Assembly: GCA_002482705.1 (NCBI GenBank)
Contig: DLGM01000385.1
Location: 1 to 7,852 of the forward strand
Source: Cyanobacteria bacterium UBA7694
Lineage (GTDB): Bacteria; Cyanobacteriota; Sericytochromatia; UBA7694
Reading direction: 5' to 3'
DNA: 7,852 nt
Part shown: piece by piece, positions 1-6,759 of the stretch
How positions within the stretch are numbered: the first letter of the stretch is position 1
Layout of the letters: each line of letters begins with the position of its first letter
Notes under the pieces: model-generated
The model's input: the letters and a program-made list of their open reading frames with translations, nothing else
What the model was told of the DNA's origin: nothing
The model's database searches: none
Made by a program: the position numbers and the translations under genes

Positions 1-678
1 GAAGCCGCCAAACTCCTCCTGGGCGTCGTTCCCCAGGAACTGGTCGTAGAGCCCGCCTTCACTGTCGAAGAAGTCCTGTACTACTTCAGCGGCATGTATG
101 GCGTTCCCGCACGCGAGCGCGCTCCACGGGCCAAAGACCTCTTACAAGAACTCGACTTATGGGATAAGCGCAACGAAAAAGCCCGCAGCCTCTCTGGCGG
201 CATGAAACGCCGCCTGATGATTGCCAAAGCCCTGATGCACCGTCCCAAACTGTTAATTCTCGACGAACCCACTGCCGGGGTCGATGTGGCCCTGCGCCAG
301 AAAATTTGGGAACTGGTACGCCGCATTAACCAAGAAGGCACTACCATTATTTTCACCACCCACTACCTCGAAGAAGCAGAACAACTGTGTGAAGGGATGA
401 CCGTCATCAACAAAGGACAGGTCATCAAAGAGGGAAAAGTCCGCGATATCCAGCAAGAATTCTCCCAAAACCTGATCACCTTTGAACTGTTTGATCCACA
501 GGTCGAACACCTAGAAGGCGTACGCCGGATCGGGGTCGAGTACGAATACCCCATGCAAGACTTGGCCACTGACATGAACCGGATCATGCACCACTACGGC
601 CCCAATTTAAAAACCATTAAAAACGAAGCCGCCTCGCTGGAAAAAGTATTTTTGGCGCTCACGGGAGGAACCCCCTAA
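1..678 (+). CDS. ABC-2 type exporter, ATP-binding subunit (5' end outside window)
   Basis: Cytoplasmic ATPase that powers the permease encoded just downstream; the substrate cannot be told from sequence. The frame is open from base 1, so the N-terminus and the Walker A loop lie off the left edge. The 225 visible residues contain a Q-loop (VVPQEL, visible residues 9-14), the ABC signature LSGGM (64-68), Walker B LLILDEP (84-90) followed by TAGVD as D-loop, and the switch histidine in TTHYLEEAE (H121). The C-terminal part, after about residue 150, is the variable extension usual in DrrA/NodI/YadG-type ATPases. The protein ends with LEKVFLALTGG, a typical close for this group. The first Met in the window, at 94-96, lies after the Q-loop and is not the real start. 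The stop is 2 nt before the permease ATG, and its last codons carry that gene's ribosome binding site. Confidence 0.95.
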   Translation, partial: EAAKLLLGVVPQELVVEPAFTVEEVLYYFSGMYGVPARERAPRAKDLLQELDLWDKRNEKARSLSGGMKRRLMIAKALMHRPKLLILDEPTAGVDVALRQKIWELVRRINQEGTTIIFTTHYLEEAEQLCEGMTVINKGQVIKEGKVRDIQQEFSQNLITFELFDPQVEHLEGVRRIGVEYEYPMQDLATDMNRIMHHYGPNLKTIKNEAASLEKVFLALTGGTP

Positions 679-680
679 CC

Positions 681-1439
681 ATGAATACCTATATGTGGGC
701 GCTGTATGCCCGTGAAGTCAAACGTTTTCAAAAGCTCTGGGCCGACACCATTTTTAGCCCGATTGTCTCGATGGTGCTGTACCTGGCGGTCTTTGGTGTT
801 GCCATGGGGCAACGCACGATTGAAGGGCTGCCTTTTGTCACCTTTATTTATACCGGTTTGCTGGGCATGATCATGGTCAACAGCGGATTTTCCAATCCCG
901 GCTTCGCCCTGATCATTGCCAAGAACCTCGGCTCGATCATCGATTTACAAATCACCCCCCTCAAACCCTGGCAAGTGGGATTGGCTTATGCTTTGGCAGC
1001 ATTAACGCGGGGCATTGCCACCCTGTTGCTGGCCCTGCTCCTGACGGTATGGTTTATCCCCAGCATGGGGGTGGCCCACCCGCTGCTGCTGTTGGTGACC
1101 ATCCTGCTCACCGGCCTGCAATACGGCATGTTGGGCGTACTGTTTGGCATCTGGGCCAAGGGGTTTGAAGCCCTGACCTTTGTCACCACCTTTGTGCTGC
1201 AGCCGATGATCTTTCTGGCCGGGGTCTTTTACCCAATCTCAACCCTGCCCACACCCTGGAACGTGATCAGCCAATTCAACCCGGTACACCACACCATCAA
1301 CCTATTTCGCTACAGCTTTGTGGGGTATACCGACACCCCCCTGGCCTATTCCCTCGGAGCCGTCATCGTGATTACCACCCTGTTCTTTGCGGGCATGACC
1401 TGGATGGTACAGCGCAAAATCGGGGATGCGGTGCAATAA
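681..1439 (+). CDS. ABC-2 type transporter permease (YadH-like)
   Basis: Inner-membrane subunit of the exporter, paired with the preceding ATPase. The 252 residues match the usual length of ABC-2 permeases and resemble E. coli YadH in layout. There is a short charged N-terminus (YAREVKRFQKLW), then about six hydrophobic segments near residues 24-44, 53-72, 100-125, 130-155, 165-190 and 225-245. The family hallmark sits around residues 180-212: GVFYPISTLP, then FNPVHHTINLFR. The ATG at 681 is preceded by GGAGG at 664-668, inside the end of the ATPase gene, so the two are almost certainly co-transcribed and translationally coupled. The substrate is unknown; relatives export drugs, polysaccharides or lipids. 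No terminator is visible after the stop, so transcription may run on into the gene at 1515. Confidence 0.95.
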   Translation: MNTYMWALYAREVKRFQKLWADTIFSPIVSMVLYLAVFGVAMGQRTIEGLPFVTFIYTGLLGMIMVNSGFSNPGFALIIAKNLGSIIDLQITPLKPWQVGLAYALAALTRGIATLLLALLLTVWFIPSMGVAHPLLLLVTILLTGLQYGMLGVLFGIWAKGFEALTFVTTFVLQPMIFLAGVFYPISTLPTPWNVISQFNPVHHTINLFRYSFVGYTDTPLAYSLGAVIVITTLFFAGMTWMVQRKIGDAVQ

Positions 1440-1499
1440 GCACCTGACTTTTAGCCCCTGTGCCTGTATTGACAATGCCCAGACGCTGAGACAGGAACG

Positions 1500-1508
1500 T
1501 GTTAGAAT
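1500..1508 (+). promoter_or_regulatory. Candidate extended -10 promoter just upstream of the AAA-ATPase gene
   Basis: The sequence TG-T-TAGAAT fits an extended -10 element (TGnTATAAT, one mismatch in the hexamer). A transcript starting 6-8 nt after it would begin at or next to the ATG at 1515, giving a leaderless or nearly leaderless mRNA. The -35 region at 17 bp spacing (CAGACG) is poor, which extended -10 promoters tolerate. This is a motif match only. Confidence 0.35.
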
Positions 1509-1514
1509 CAAGGC

Positions 1515-3101
1515 ATGGAAACATCCCTTCTTCCCCGTAAAAAGCTGCCGATCGGCATTCAAACCTTCCGCGAAATTCGTGAGGAGAACTGTTATTATGC
1601 CGACAAAACAGCGTTTGCCCTGCAACTGATTCACGAGGGCAAACACTATTTTTTGTCGCGGCCCCGGCGCTTTGGCAAGAGCCTGTTTTTAGACACTTTA
1701 AAAGAGCTTTTTGAAGGGAATCAAGCCCTATTTACAGGGCTCTACGCCGAAAAAAATTGGGATTGGTCCGTTCGCTACCCAGTCATTCGCCTCAGTTTGG
1801 GGGCACGGGTCGCCAAAACACCTGAGATTCTGACAGCTGCATTGGATAAACAGCTCGGTTACTTGGAAGCATTACACCATTGCCCAGCCACTTATTCCGA
1901 TATTCCCAACCGTCTGGCCGATTTAATTGAAAAATTGTCGGCCCGTACCGGGCAACGGGTCGTTGTCCTGATTGACGAATATGACAAACCCATCCTTGAC
2001 AATATTACCGAACCCGAACTGGCTCTCGTCATGCGCAATGCCTTGCGTGACCTTTACGCAGTACTCAAAGACAGTGATGCCTACCTCAAGTTTGTGTTTA
2101 TCACTGGCGTGAGCAAGTTTTCAAAGGTCAGCTTGTTTTCGGGGCTAAACAATCTAAATGACATTACTATCGTCCCCCTGTATTCAGCTATTTGTGGCTA
2201 TACCGAGCATGATTTAGACACAGTTTTCACCGCTGAATTAACGGGGTTAGACCGCCAACAGATTCGTGCTTGGTATAACGGCTACAATTGGACCGGGGAA
2301 GCGGTGTACAATCCCTTCGATCTGCTGCTCTTATTTCAGCGCCGCCAATTTAAATCATATTGGTTTGAAACAGGAACACCCACGTTCCTGGTTGAACTCT
2401 TGGCCAACCGCAAATGGTTTACGCCTGACCTGATGCAACGGGAAGTAAATGACGCCATTCTGTCAACCTTCGATGTCGATAAAATAGCCACCGAAGCCTT
2501 GCTCTGGCAAACAGGCTATTTGACATTCAAACACACCACAGAGGCGATACCAGGCTTTCAGATATATACACTGGGTTATCCAAACCGTGAAGTCGAAGCT
2601 GCGCTCAACAACGCTTTATTGTCAGCCTATGGCACTGATGCCCAACCCACCTTACTGGCCCGCTCACATCTGTACCAAGGGCTGGTCAGACGAGATACCG
2701 AGGCTCTCCGACAGAGTATCCATGCGCTGTTTGCCAGCATCCCCAACGACTGGTACCGCAACACCCCCTTAAGCCAATTTGAAGGTTATTACGCCAGTAT
2801 ATTTTACAGTCAATTGGCAGCCCTGGGACTCAATGTTCAGGGGGAAGATGTTACCAATAGGGGACGTATTGATCTGAGCTTGAAACTCGAAAATCAGGTG
2901 TATCTGTTCAAATTTAAGGTCGTTGACAAAGAAACTGAGGGCAAAGCACTGCAACAACTCATTGATAGGGGTTATGCCGAGAAGTTTCGTGCGCCCGATA
3001 TCCGCATTACCCAAATCGGCGTCGAATTCAGCCGCGAGCAGCGCAATATTGTGGGCTGGGATGTTCTCGACGACACACAAGACAAAACACAAAACAAATA
3101 A
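1515..3101 (+). CDS. AAA-ATPase-like / PD-(D/E)XK nuclease-domain protein, function unknown
   Basis: 528 residues with the two-domain layout of a widespread, often multicopy bacterial family: an AAA-ATPase-like domain (the kind described by PF09820) at roughly 12-215, then a C-terminal PD-(D/E)XK nuclease-like domain (the kind described by PF08011) at roughly 420-520. Visible motifs are the Walker A-like RPRRFGKSL (49-57), Walker B VVVLIDEYDKPI (149-160), and FITGVSKFSKVSLFSGLNNL (195-214), which is typical of the family. The nuclease core has NRGRID (448-453, Asp453), and then YLFKFKV where relatives read YIFEFKV. The ExK glutamate is therefore Lys466 (codon AAA at 2910-2912), while Lys468 is kept. 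The frame and all other motifs are intact. An in-frame TAG at 1503-1505 makes 1515 the first possible ATG; it has no properly spaced Shine-Dalgarno. No function is established. The protein may bind or cut nucleic acid, and catalysis is doubtful here. Confidence 0.93.
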   Translation: METSLLPRKKLPIGIQTFREIREENCYYADKTAFALQLIHEGKHYFLSRPRRFGKSLFLDTLKELFEGNQALFTGLYAEKNWDWSVRYPVIRLSLGARVAKTPEILTAALDKQLGYLEALHHCPATYSDIPNRLADLIEKLSARTGQRVVVLIDEYDKPILDNITEPELALVMRNALRDLYAVLKDSDAYLKFVFITGVSKFSKVSLFSGLNNLNDITIVPLYSAICGYTEHDLDTVFTAELTGLDRQQIRAWYNGYNWTGEAVYNPFDLLLLFQRRQFKSYWFETGTPTFLVELLANRKWFTPDLMQREVNDAILSTFDVDKIATEALLWQTGYLTFKHTTEAIPGFQIYTLGYPNREVEAALNNALLSAYGTDAQPTLLARSHLYQGLVRRDTEALRQSIHALFASIPNDWYRNTPLSQFEGYYASIFYSQLAALGLNVQGEDVTNRGRIDLSLKLENQVYLFKFKVVDKETEGKALQQLIDRGYAEKFRAPDIRITQIGVEFSREQRNIVGWDVLDDTQDKTQNK

Positions 3102-3144
3102 CAGCCGTCCGTGTTGACTCTTTTATGAACTGAGTAACGCACAC

Positions 3145-3181
3145 ACCAAGAGGCGGAGAAACTGATTCTCCGCCCCTTGGT
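3145..3181. terminator. Strong hairpin between convergent genes, probable bidirectional terminator
   Basis: Two 16-nt arms (3145-3160 and 3166-3181) pair with one mismatch around a 5-nt loop (ACTGA). The core is GC-rich (GGCGGAG / CTCCGCC). It lies between the stop at 3101 on the plus strand and the stop of the minus-strand dehydrogenase at 3194, where a shared terminator is expected. The plus-strand tail TTGTTG is moderately T-rich. The minus-strand tail is not, so termination may be better for the plus-strand gene. Confidence 0.75.
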
Positions 3182-3193
3182 TGTTGCTAGCGC

Positions 3194-4732
3194 TTAGATA
3201 TCAAACTTGATGCCCTGAGCCAGAGGTAGTTCGCTGCCGTAGTTGATGGTGTTGGTTTGGCGGCGCATATAGGCGCGCCAAGCGTCAGAACCGGATTCAC
3301 GGCCACCGCCTGTTTCTTTCTCGCCGCCAAAGGCGCCGCCGATTTCGGCGCCCGAGGTGCCGATATTGACGTTGGCAATGCCGCAGTCGGAGCCTTGGGC
3401 CGACAGGAAACGCTCAGCTTCGCGCAGATTGGTGGTAAACACCGCTGACGACAGGCCCTGTTTGACATTGTTCTGGATCGCAATTGCATCGGTTACATCA
3501 CCGCTGTATTTGAGTAAATACAGAATCGGGGCAAAGGTTTCGTCCTGTACAATCTGCATGTCCGGGCTGGCTTCCGCCACTGCCGGCATGACATAACAGT
3601 CACTGTCAAAACCTGCGCCGCTCAAAGGTTGGCCACCATAAACAACTTGGCCCCCCTGTTCCTTGATGGCTCCCAGGGCACGCTGCATAATCGCGACCGC
3701 ATCGGTGTCAATCAAGGGGCCGACGTGGTTGTTTTCATCAAGGGGTGAACCGATTTTTAAGCCTTTGTAAGCATTGACAATGGTTTCTTTGACCTTGTCA
3801 TAAATGCTCTCATGGATGATCAGGCGGCGGGTGGAAGTGCAGCGCTGGCCACAGGTCCCCACAGCGCCAAAGACAATTGCGGGCAGAGCCATTTTCATGT
3901 CGGCATCCGGGGTCAGGATAATCGCGTTATTGCCGCCAAGTTCAAGGATCGAACGGCCCAGACGGCCGCCAACCACTTCACCCACCCGTTTGCCCATGCG
4001 GGTCGAGCCAGTGGCGGAAATCAGGGGAATGCGATGATCCGCAATCAGGGTTTCGCCAATGGTCGGCACATCACCGACAATCAGGCTCATGACCCCTTCG
4101 GGCACGTTGTTGTCTTTGAGCACCTTGGCAATAATGTTAAAACAGGCCACGGCAGTCAGCGGCGTCTTTTCGGAAGGTTTCCAGATGCTGACGTCGCCAC
4201 AGACGGCGGCAATCATCGAGTTCCAGGCCCAGACGGCGACGGGAAAGTTAAAGGCGGAAATGATGCCCACCAGACCAATCGGATGCCACTGTTCATACAT
4301 GCGGTGGTTGGGGCGCTCCGAGTGCATGGTCAAGCCATACAGCTGACGTGACAGGCCTACAGCAAAGTCACAGATGTCGATCATTTCCTGAACTTCACCC
4401 AGGCCTTCTTGGTACGACTTGCCCATTTCATAAGAAACGAGCATGCCCAGATCGGCTTTGGCAGCCCGCAGGGCATCACCCATTTGGCGCACCACTTCAC
4501 CGCGCTTGGGAGCGGGAATGCGCGCCCATTCGCCTTTGGCTTTTTCAGCAGTGGCGATTAGCTGTTCATAGTCGGCCAGGGTGGCTTTGCCGATGGCACC
4601 AATTTTTTTATTGTCAACCGGTGAAAAAGATTCGTACTGCTCGGCGGTGCTGCCGAACCAGTTTTGCCCGGTACTGCAGGGATGGGCAATGGCCTCAATG
4701 CCCAGAGCATTTAAAAAATTAAGGTCGTGCAT
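3194..4732 (-). CDS. ALDH7-family aldehyde dehydrogenase (probable alpha-aminoadipic semialdehyde dehydrogenase)
   Basis: NAD(P)-dependent cytoplasmic dehydrogenase that oxidises an aldehyde to the acid. The sequence matches the antiquitin (ALDH7) group, whose known members oxidise alpha-aminoadipic semialdehyde in lysine catabolism. The 512 residues are the normal family length. Motifs are FNFP with the oxyanion Asn162, WKPSEKTPL (cofactor binding, 184-192), GSTRMGKRV (242-250), the general base Glu264 in LELGGNNA, and the nucleophile Cys298 in GQRCTSTRR. The loop NIGTSGAEIGGAFGGEK (456-472) and the segment GEVQEMIDICDFAVGLSR (112-129) are ALDH7 hallmarks and support the aminoadipate specificity. 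The ATG at 4732 is chosen because AAGGAG (complement of 4738-4743) lies at ideal spacing; a GTG at 4780 would add 16 residues that are not family-like. No other lysine-degradation gene is in view, so the substrate is inferred from family only. Confidence 0.95.
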   Translation of the reverse strand: MHDLNFLNALGIEAIAHPCSTGQNWFGSTAEQYESFSPVDNKKIGAIGKATLADYEQLIATAEKAKGEWARIPAPKRGEVVRQMGDALRAAKADLGMLVSYEMGKSYQEGLGEVQEMIDICDFAVGLSRQLYGLTMHSERPNHRMYEQWHPIGLVGIISAFNFPVAVWAWNSMIAAVCGDVSIWKPSEKTPLTAVACFNIIAKVLKDNNVPEGVMSLIVGDVPTIGETLIADHRIPLISATGSTRMGKRVGEVVGGRLGRSILELGGNNAIILTPDADMKMALPAIVFGAVGTCGQRCTSTRRLIIHESIYDKVKETIVNAYKGLKIGSPLDENNHVGPLIDTDAVAIMQRALGAIKEQGGQVVYGGQPLSGAGFDSDCYVMPAVAEASPDMQIVQDETFAPILYLLKYSGDVTDAIAIQNNVKQGLSSAVFTTNLREAERFLSAQGSDCGIANVNIGTSGAEIGGAFGGEKETGGGRESGSDAWRAYMRRQTNTINYGSELPLAQGIKFDI

Positions 4733-4856
4733 ATGATTCTCCTTGAAAGGCGCTGTGCGCCATGTATGGCAGTTTACCACCTTCGTCCTGAGCCCTGCAC
4801 GCTTCCTCGATGGCTGTGGCTATTTTCCCCAAACAGGCATACAGCCACTCAGACAT
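4719..4856 (-). CDS. Candidate 45-residue small protein linking protease and dehydrogenase genes
   Basis: This frame starts 1 nt after the stop of the S41 peptidase gene and ends 14 nt inside the dehydrogenase gene, in a different reading frame. The stop/start junction reads TAA-T-ATG. A purine-rich AGGGGGA (complement of 4862-4868), formed by the last protease codons, sits at suitable spacing. The peptide begins MSEWLYACLGKIATAIEEAC, a plausible amphipathic helix, and continues with a polar tail ending ESYARP. It resembles no protein I recognise and has no signal peptide. It could be a real small protein, a coupling leader that carries ribosomes to the dehydrogenase start, or a chance frame in a 125-nt gap. 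The spacing at both ends is the main argument for it. Confidence 0.35.
   Translation of the reverse strand: MSEWLYACLGKIATAIEEACRAQDEGGKLPYMAHSAFQGESYARP
4749..4761 (-). promoter_or_regulatory. Short GC hairpin just 5' of the dehydrogenase Shine-Dalgarno
   Basis: A perfect 5-bp inverted repeat, GGCGC / GCGCC with a 3-nt loop, ends a few bases before AAGGAG in the minus-strand transcript. Only three U residues follow it, so it is a weak terminator at best. It may insulate or tune translation of the dehydrogenase, and ribosomes on the 45-codon frame would have to pass through it. This is a structural observation only. Confidence 0.3.
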
Positions 4857-4857
4857 A

Positions 4858-6213
4858 TTATTCCCCCTGCAACCAAGACTGAGCAAAAACCAAGGGTTCG
4901 TCATGGGAATCATCACCGCGCCGGACCACCTCATGATTCGGAGTCACAGGCCGCAGACGTCGATCTCCATTGGCTCGCACAAAGTATTTATGGGAAACCC
5001 CCACTTGTAGCCCCGTATGCGGAAGTGTAAAGGTATAAATGTCCCCATAACCAGTAGCCAAACCACCGGTAGTCGCTCCGACCACGGGACCCACTTTAAA
5101 ATCCTGGAACATGGCAGCAAAATCAGCGGCGCTAGAGAAAGTGAGACCATCGGTCAAAAGTACAACGCGCCCCTGAAAACGATCTAAGCGTGGGGCCTGA
5201 AAAGTGGGTTCCGTATGCATCTGCTGATACAGAGGAGCCTGACGCAATTCAGGTGAACAAGATGCCGTCATCACTTGCTCACAGTGGTAATAGGCTTTGA
5301 TTTGGGGGCTAACCTGCGTGGCGATCATGGAATAGGTGCGAAAGGGTCGGGGAGATAAATACGCCATCAGTGCCGTGGCAGCTCCAGAATGCCCTCCACC
5401 ATTACCTCGCACATCGACAATTAAATGCTCAATGGCCATCCGTCGCAACTGATGAAAGGTACGCGCCAGAAAACGCTCAAAGACTGCCGTGTGACTAAAA
5501 TGATGAATCTTCAAATAACCGATCCGGTTGGGCAATAACCGAAAATCATAATCTGGGGGGACGGATACCGTGCGGGGAATGTGTGCAAAGGGTATTCCTG
5601 GCACAGAGAGTCTGAGTCCCTGTCCTTGACGGCGAATATTCAGATCATAAACTTCATGGGAACCCATGAGTAACCACAAGTAACCCCCGAAATCCTCGCG
5701 AACTTGTTGATATCGGAAAGCAGGCAGTTCCCCGGATACCCAAACGGCCATCAGTGCCATCAAATCGCTTGCCGACTGCCCATGAATACGGAGGATCTGA
5801 TCACCCGGCAATAAACCGTGATAGGGTTCAGCAACTACCAAGTCAGGTCCATCTGTGGCGCGCAAACGCATCGCCAACAGAGGGGACGGGCCTTGGCGTA
5901 ACTGGGTGAGGATTTCATCATCAGGCCGAATAACAAAAGTATGCCCATCCTGTAAAGATTGCAAAACGGGTTGTAAGGCCTTCCAAAAAGTGAGACGATC
6001 ATTGGCTGGCAAAGCCATTTGCGCCAGTGCAGTAATTTTTTGACGAAAGCTGTGGTCAGAAATAACGGAATAAGGGGCCGGGTGAACGGCCTCCAAAGTA
6101 ACAAGTAGATGACTCAAGTCCTGGGTGAGTGGATCTGAGGGCGAACTTCCGCCTAACATAAACAGGCCTATACCAGCCCAAAGCACACTGAAACATTTAG
6201 ATATTTGGGGCAT
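4858..6213 (-). CDS. S41-family peptidase, predicted exported
   Basis: Predicted serine protease of the S41 family (C-terminal processing / tricorn / IRBP-like fold), 451 residues from the ATG at 6213. The N-terminus MPQISK followed by CFSVLWAGIGLFMLGG looks like a signal sequence, placing the protein in the envelope or outside the cell. A cap region containing FWKALQPVLQSLQDGHT (residues 76-92) is typical of S41 proteins. A PDZ-like segment follows around 110-165 (GLLPGDQILRIHGQSA). The catalytic core has the IVDVRGNGGG strand (265-274) and VVLLTDGLTFSSAADFAAMF (350-369), with the likely nucleophile Ser360. It ends with GDRRLRPVTPNHEVVRRGDD, the usual C-terminal signature. An in-frame GTG at 6255 could add 14 residues. 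ATG 6213 is preferred because it puts the signal peptide at the start, but neither codon has a good Shine-Dalgarno. The substrate is unknown. Confidence 0.88.
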   Translation of the reverse strand: MPQISKCFSVLWAGIGLFMLGGSSPSDPLTQDLSHLLVTLEAVHPAPYSVISDHSFRQKITALAQMALPANDRLTFWKALQPVLQSLQDGHTFVIRPDDEILTQLRQGPSPLLAMRLRATDGPDLVVAEPYHGLLPGDQILRIHGQSASDLMALMAVWVSGELPAFRYQQVREDFGGYLWLLMGSHEVYDLNIRRQGQGLRLSVPGIPFAHIPRTVSVPPDYDFRLLPNRIGYLKIHHFSHTAVFERFLARTFHQLRRMAIEHLIVDVRGNGGGHSGAATALMAYLSPRPFRTYSMIATQVSPQIKAYYHCEQVMTASCSPELRQAPLYQQMHTEPTFQAPRLDRFQGRVVLLTDGLTFSSAADFAAMFQDFKVGPVVGATTGGLATGYGDIYTFTLPHTGLQVGVSHKYFVRANGDRRLRPVTPNHEVVRRGDDSHDEPLVFAQSWLQGE

Positions 6214-6442
6214 AAAGTTCGGGGAATTATCCTTATAGGTAAATGATAAATGCACCCATCGTTAAAATACGGTGATCAGAGAACACCCATCATTTGAAGC
6301 ACAATGGCTCCCATTCACGATCAAATTGAAGGCCACGCTAAGCAAAAGAGACATCCACCCTCATGAGCGGGTAACTGGCTCATACATAATCAGGCAAAAG
6401 CGAAAACATGCAGCAGATGAAAAGGTTTAACAGGAGGTAAAA

Positions 6443-6523
6443 ATGACGCATATAGTGAATATATGCACTAATAAATCAAACATCACACAAACATTTTTAG
6501 ATACATTCACATTCAAAATTTAA
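6443..6523 (+). CDS. Candidate 26-residue peptide gene with a perfect Shine-Dalgarno
   Basis: The ATG is preceded by AGGAGGT (6432-6438), a full complement to the usual 16S rRNA 3' end, 4 nt before the start codon. The encoded peptide opens MTHIVNICTN and closes LDTFTFKI; it has no recognisable family. A 7-bp perfect inverted repeat (6448-6466) begins inside codon 2, so the mRNA could fold right after the start codon. A 10-codon frame starting at ATG 6408 ends in TAA at 6438-6440, at the edge of this Shine-Dalgarno. The possibilities are a small protein, a regulatory leader peptide, the remains of a decayed gene, or chance. The strong ribosome binding site raises it above background. Confidence 0.3.
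   Translation: MTHIVNICTNKSNITQTFLDTFTFKI
6448..6466. repeat. Perfect 7-bp inverted repeat
   Basis: GCATATA (6448-6454) and TATATGC (6460-6466) flank the 5-nt spacer GTGAA. The symmetry and length suit a dimeric repressor operator or an RNA stem near the start of the 26-codon frame. There is no T-run after it, so it is not a terminator. Confidence 0.5.
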
Positions 6524-6641
6524 ATAACAAAAGATAAATATATAAAATTCTAAATTTTCAACTTTTAATGGCCTATTATATCTTTATATGATTATATTTT
6601 CTACCTCAAATTTTTAAATTAAGCATAAATAAAGGCCCATG

Positions 6642-6650
6642 TGTTATGAT
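6642..6650 (+). promoter_or_regulatory. Candidate extended -10 promoter of the lipoprotein gene
   Basis: TG-T-TATGAT matches an extended -10 element with one mismatch in the hexamer (TATAAT). AT-rich DNA directly upstream could act as an UP element, and there is no good -35 hexamer at 17 bp. Transcription would start near 6656-6658, leaving a leader of about 100 nt before the ATG at 6760. Confidence 0.5.
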
Positions 6651-6653
6651 TTT

Positions 6654-6682
6654 CGCATTCAGACAGATGCAGTCTAAATGCG
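6654..6682. promoter_or_regulatory. Near-perfect 11-nt inverted repeat at the predicted transcription start
   Basis: Arm CGCATTCAGAC (6654-6664) pairs with GTCTAAATGCG (6672-6682) at 10 of 11 positions, with a 7-nt spacer. It begins 4 nt after the extended -10 element and covers the expected start site. That is a classic place for a repressor operator. If transcription starts further upstream, it would instead fold as a leader hairpin. No T-run follows on either strand, so it is not an intrinsic terminator. Confidence 0.5.
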
Positions 6683-6759
6683 TAAAAATGATGTAATAGC
6701 GACGTTCCAGCCCAAATGACTTGGATCTAAAGGCACGACTTAAAGGAGGAATTTTAAAG

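Larger units (their letters stand above)
6214..6759. other. Long intergenic region with AT-rich core between divergent genes
   Basis: About 545 nt separate the S41 peptidase start (minus) from the lipoprotein start (plus). I find no sizeable coding frame. The core is strikingly AT-rich: by hand count 32 of 160 bases in 6481-6640 are G or C. It holds a 26-codon frame with an ideal ribosome binding site (6443-6523), an extended -10 element (6642-6650), a near-perfect 11-nt inverted repeat (6654-6682), and two CACCCATC copies (6253-6260, 6284-6291) near the protease start. The composition suits a regulatory or xenogeneic-silencer-bound region; that role is inferred. Confidence 0.7.

Noticed and set aside
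1469..1474. Perfect TTGACA upstream of the AAA-ATPase-like gene
   Set aside because: The nearest good -10 (1503-1508) is 28 bp away, too far for one promoter, and no -10 is found at 16-18 bp.
1515..3101. Reading the AAA-ATPase/nuclease gene as part of a phage-defence or transposon module
   Set aside because: No restriction, methylase, transposase, integrase or terminal repeats are nearby; its neighbours are an ABC exporter and a metabolic gene.
3812..4351. 179-codon plus-strand frame
   Set aside because: It lies fully antisense to the dehydrogenase, whose motifs are unmistakable. The peptide is low in hydrophobic order, rich in His/Asn/Gly, and has no family-like motif or ribosome site.
4733..4780. 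GTG-initiated N-terminal extension of the dehydrogenase
   Set aside because: The extra 16 residues are unlike the family, while ATG 4732 has a strong AAGGAG at ideal distance.
4811..4847. TGGCTGT / ACAGCCA inverted repeat as a terminator between protease and dehydrogenase
   Set aside because: The arms are only 7 bp, the loop is 23 nt and no T-run follows on the minus strand.
6363..6383. ATGAGC / GCTCAT inverted repeat
   Set aside because: The arms are only 6 bp with a 9-nt spacer; this length is expected by chance in a 500-nt region.
6721..6759. Upstream TTG start for the lipoprotein
   Set aside because: It lacks a Shine-Dalgarno and would push the lipoprotein signal inward by 13 residues; ATG 6760 has AAGGAGGA at good spacing.
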